A stretch of 32,264 nt of DNA, taken from DATAQC01 sp046263055 (GTDB lineage: Bacteria; Actinomycetota; Acidimicrobiia; Acidimicrobiales; AC-14). Numbering within the stretch: position 1 is the first letter of the stretch; each line of letters opens with the position of its first letter. The stretch is from NCBI GenBank assembly GCA_046263055.1, contig JBHELO010000107.1:1-32264 (forward strand), in the 5' to 3' direction. This document shows, piece after piece, positions 30,141 to 32,264 of this stretch. A program made the translations under genes and the position numbers. Under the pieces are notes generated by a model that had not been told where the DNA came from, did not search any database, and saw nothing but the letters and a program-made list of their open reading frames with translations.

Positions 30141-31154
30141 TCAGACCGCGGTGGCCTCGAGGATCCGGATCGGGCTGCCCGTTTCCACGGTCGCCGTGGC
30201 CCGGAACCCGGCGCCCTCGAGCAGCGACGCGAGCTGCGGTGCGGTGCGCTCACGCCCGCCGGTGACCGCCAGCATGATGACGTCGAGCGCGTGGACCCGG
30301 GGGTCGAGGTCGCCATCCGGGATGATTGCCTCAATGATGAGCAGCGTCGCACCCGGGCGGGCCGCGCTGCGGACGGCCTGCAGGATGGCGGCCGCCTCAG
30401 CGTCGGACCAGTCGTGGAGGACTTCCATCAGGACGTACGCGTCTGCCCTCGGCAGCGGGTCGACGAAGAAGTCTCCTGGGTGGAGGCTGAGCCGCGGCGG
30501 GACGGCATCGAGCGTCTCGGTGACGCCGGGCAGATCGAACAACATTCCACTGGCGGTCGGCACGCGGTCGAGCACCGCTCGCAAGAGGTGCCCGCGACCG
30601 CCGCCGATGTCGGCGATCGTCCCGAACCGGCCGAAGTCGTAGGCGGTGAGCACAGCGACGATGTCGGCCTGCGCCTTGGCGGTCATGGCCTCGTCGAAGA
30701 CACGTGCCTCCTCGGGGTGGGTACGCAGATAGGTCCAGAGGCCGTTGCGGTCGACCATTTCGAACCCCGGTGCGCCGGTGTGGATCGAGTGATCCAAGGC
30801 GCCGAAGCTGGCCCAGAAGGCCGGTCGGCCCATCATGCGCACGAACGGTCGCATCGACATGGGGTGATCGCTGCGCAGCAGCCGCGACGTCTCGGTGTGC
30901 TCGTAGGACGGACCGCGGCGGGCGAAGACGCCGTGCGCGGCGAGGAGGCGCAGGACGCGGTCGAGCCCGTCGACGGTCACAGCGCACCGGCGGGCCAGCT
31001 CCTCGACCGCGACCGGATCGTCGTCGATGTGATCGGCAACGGCGAGCTCGGCGACGGCCTGAAGGCTGCGGCTGACGGCAGCTGCGTTGGCGAGCGACCA
31101 GAGGGCTTCGTGCGGCAGGACCTCGGTTCGACGGGGATGCGTTGTCGTGGACAT
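30141..31154 (-). CDS. SAM-dependent O-methyltransferase (Methyltransf_2 type)
   Basis: 337 residues from ATG 31154. The N-terminal winged-helix dimerisation domain (LANAAAVSRSLQAVAELAVA, CAVTVDGLDRVLRLLAAHGV) precedes the SAM domain: motif I TIADIGGGRGHLLRAVLD, acidic loop GMLFDLPGVTETL, HPGDFFVDPLPRADAYVLME and then VLHDWSDAEAAAIL with the catalytic His. This is the layout of plant-like O-methyltransferases and of bacterial polyketide methylases such as TcmN-type enzymes. Acceptor unknown. ATG 31154 has TACGAT (31161-31166, minus strand) six bases upstream, implying leaderless transcription. The ABM-fold gene downstream suggests a small-molecule tailoring pair, under the LuxR regulator encoded just upstream. 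Confidence 0.9.
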   Translation of the reverse strand: MSTTTHPRRTEVLPHEALWSLANAAAVSRSLQAVAELAVADHIDDDPVAVEELARRCAVTVDGLDRVLRLLAAHGVFARRGPSYEHTETSRLLRSDHPMSMRPFVRMMGRPAFWASFGALDHSIHTGAPGFEMVDRNGLWTYLRTHPEEARVFDEAMTAKAQADIVAVLTAYDFGRFGTIADIGGGRGHLLRAVLDRVPTASGMLFDLPGVTETLDAVPPRLSLHPGDFFVDPLPRADAYVLMEVLHDWSDAEAAAILQAVRSAARPGATLLIIEAIIPDGDLDPRVHALDVIMLAVTGGRERTAPQLASLLEGAGFRATATVETGSPIRILEATAV

Positions 31155-31160
31155 GGCCCG

Positions 31161-31166
31161 ATCGTA
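31161..31166 (-). promoter_or_regulatory. -10 element for the O-methyltransferase gene (TACGAT)
   Basis: On the minus strand TACGAT ends six bases before ATG 31154, within the 60-bp gap after the LuxR-type gene. Confidence 0.5.
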
Positions 31167-31214
31167 CGGAAGGCGTCCGGCCGGCGAATCGTGGGAACTA
31201 CTCAGCTTCGGTAC

Positions 31215-32264
31215 TCATCTTTGCTTGACCGCCCAGACGGCGATCTGGCTCCGGCTGGAGAGGCCCAGCTTGGTGAGGATGTGCTGCACATGGTTCTCCG
31301 CTGTTCGCTCGGCGATGAACAGGCGTTGGGCGATGTCGCGGTTGGTCAACCCTTCGGACACCAGCGCGGCGACCTCGCGCTCCCGGCGGGTCAGCGGCTC
31401 GGGGCGGCGGGCGCCGCCGAGATCGGCACGGAGCGCTTCGACCTTGGCGACAAACGGCCGCATCCCGAGCGTCTCCGCCCCTTCTGCTGCTTTGGCGAGC
31501 AACCCCTGGGCTTCGTCGACGTCACCAGAACCGCGCCTGCCCGCCAGCGTTGCAGCGAGCTCGAACCGGGACTGGACCCGGAAAGCGTCGGCGCCGTTGG
31601 CCGCACATACTCGCTCGGCCTGTCGAAGGTCCGACACCGCCTCCTCGAGCCGGCCGAGGTGGCGAGCGGCGATCCCGAGCCAGAGCTCGATCGGACCGAA
31701 ATACACCATCGCCGTCATGCCGCTCGCGACGTGATGGCCCCGGTATGGAGAGAGACGGTCGTGGAGCGCGGCGACATCGCCCGCCTCGCCGACGGCCACC
31801 GCGACGCCGAGAGCCAACACGTTCCCACAGAGCACGACGTGGGGTGGCAACTCCCATCCGGCGACCGGTCCGAGGCCGCGATAGACGTTGTGCGCCTGGT
31901 CCAGCCGCCCGACCCCCGCCAGGGTGTGGGCGAACGCAACCTGGCCGATGAACCCGAGCATCTCGGCGTGCCCTTCCGGCGCGCCCTCGTACTCGAAAGC
32001 GGCGATGACCTGGGGATCGTGACCGGCGTGGTAGCCGACGTTCATGACAAGCGCCGAGCGGAACGTGAAGCGGACGTCGTGGTCGGTCGGAGCGAGGATG
32101 GCGAACGCCTCGGACTCCAGGCGCCGGGCGTCGTCAAAGCGCCCCTGGGCCTGGGCGAGCACGGCCCGACAACGAGCGACCTCGAAGCGGGCGAACGGCC
32201 CCCGCACCTGCTGCGCGCACACCGCCAGCTCCTCGATCGACCGGGCAACGCCGCTCAAGTCCCC
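31215..32264 (-). CDS. LuxR-type transcriptional regulator (partial, 5' end outside window)
   Basis: The minus frame is open to the window edge, with at least 350 codons visible. The C-terminus is a LuxR/GerE helix-turn-helix: LTRREREVAALVSEGLTNRD, IAQRLFIAERTAENHVQHIL, TKLGLSSRSQIAVWAVKQR. The region before it is a chain of helical pairs with TPR-like spacing (FEVARCRAVLAQAQGRFDDA, HTLAGVGRLDQAHNVYRGL, IAARHLGRLEEAVSDLRQAE). This is the layout of the C-terminal half of LAL/MalT-type ATPase regulators, so an ATPase domain is expected outside the window; it is not visible. It lies 60 bases upstream of the O-methyltransferase gene and may regulate it. Confidence 0.88.
   Translation of the reverse strand, partial: GDLSGVARSIEELAVCAQQVRGPFARFEVARCRAVLAQAQGRFDDARRLESEAFAILAPTDHDVRFTFRSALVMNVGYHAGHDPQVIAAFEYEGAPEGHAEMLGFIGQVAFAHTLAGVGRLDQAHNVYRGLGPVAGWELPPHVVLCGNVLALGVAVAVGEAGDVAALHDRLSPYRGHHVASGMTAMVYFGPIELWLGIAARHLGRLEEAVSDLRQAERVCAANGADAFRVQSRFELAATLAGRRGSGDVDEAQGLLAKAAEGAETLGMRPFVAKVEALRADLGGARRPEPLTRREREVAALVSEGLTNRDIAQRLFIAERTAENHVQHILTKLGLSSRSQIAVWAVKQR

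Overview
The window is very GC-rich and looks like a chromosome segment of an actinomycete outside Mycobacteriales, most likely class Acidimicrobiia. The evidence is the DPR/DPA precursor genes (DPPR synthase, DprE1, DprE2), DUF2510 and DUF2017 proteins, a clpS-DUF2017 pair, and a secreted CAP protein carrying three 'LDTR...ADVVGWY' repeats of a type I associate with Acidimicrobiia. The class assignment is inference; no rRNA gene is present.

Layout. (1) 1-2700, information processing: partial dnaX (-), a small membrane protein, the SRP RNA gene ffs (-), tRNA-Ser(GGA), tadA and tRNA-Ser(CGA). (2) 2700-6580, a graveyard of broken genes: an adenine-methyltransferase remnant between two copies of the tRNA-Ser 3' end, an excalibur-domain protein, a frameshifted SRPBCC gene, a ClpX-type zinc-finger protein followed by a broken KH-like gene, a broken membrane protein, and the last codons of an S53-like peptidase. 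(3) 6680-11460: a strong hairpin, then an overlapping operon of DPPR synthase (ubiA type), dprE1, dprE2 and a membrane-anchored phosphodiester-glycosidase-like protein, probably for cell-wall arabinan precursor supply. (4) 11549-17940, envelope genes: CAP/repeat protein, CPBP protease, lgt (-), an ABC exporter and a putative lipoprotein. (5) 18037-20977: membrane protein (-), a 52-aa acidic protein (-), ctaA, clpS and DUF2017. (6) 21060-27814: degV and plsY (-), a ThuA-Gfo/Idh fusion, a second Gfo/Idh, an alpha/beta hydrolase, and an S51-like protein with a CysRS-type tail. (7) 27852-29764, a tRNA-Glu island: a wrecked tyrosine recombinase, a wrecked toxin-antitoxin pair and an unknown ORF. 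(8) 29843-32264: ABM-fold protein, O-methyltransferase and a LuxR-type regulator (partial), all on the minus strand.

Two threads run through the window. First, many start codons lie 6-8 nt after a TANNNT hexamer, as expected of leaderless mRNAs. In two places the hexamers of divergent transcripts overlap by sharing one TA step: lgt/ABC exporter and ffs/tRNA-Ser. Second, most broken genes in regions 2 and 7 are restored by adding one or two single bases, so nearly all the lesions are 1-nt deletions. They are confined to accessory genes while the housekeeping genes are intact.
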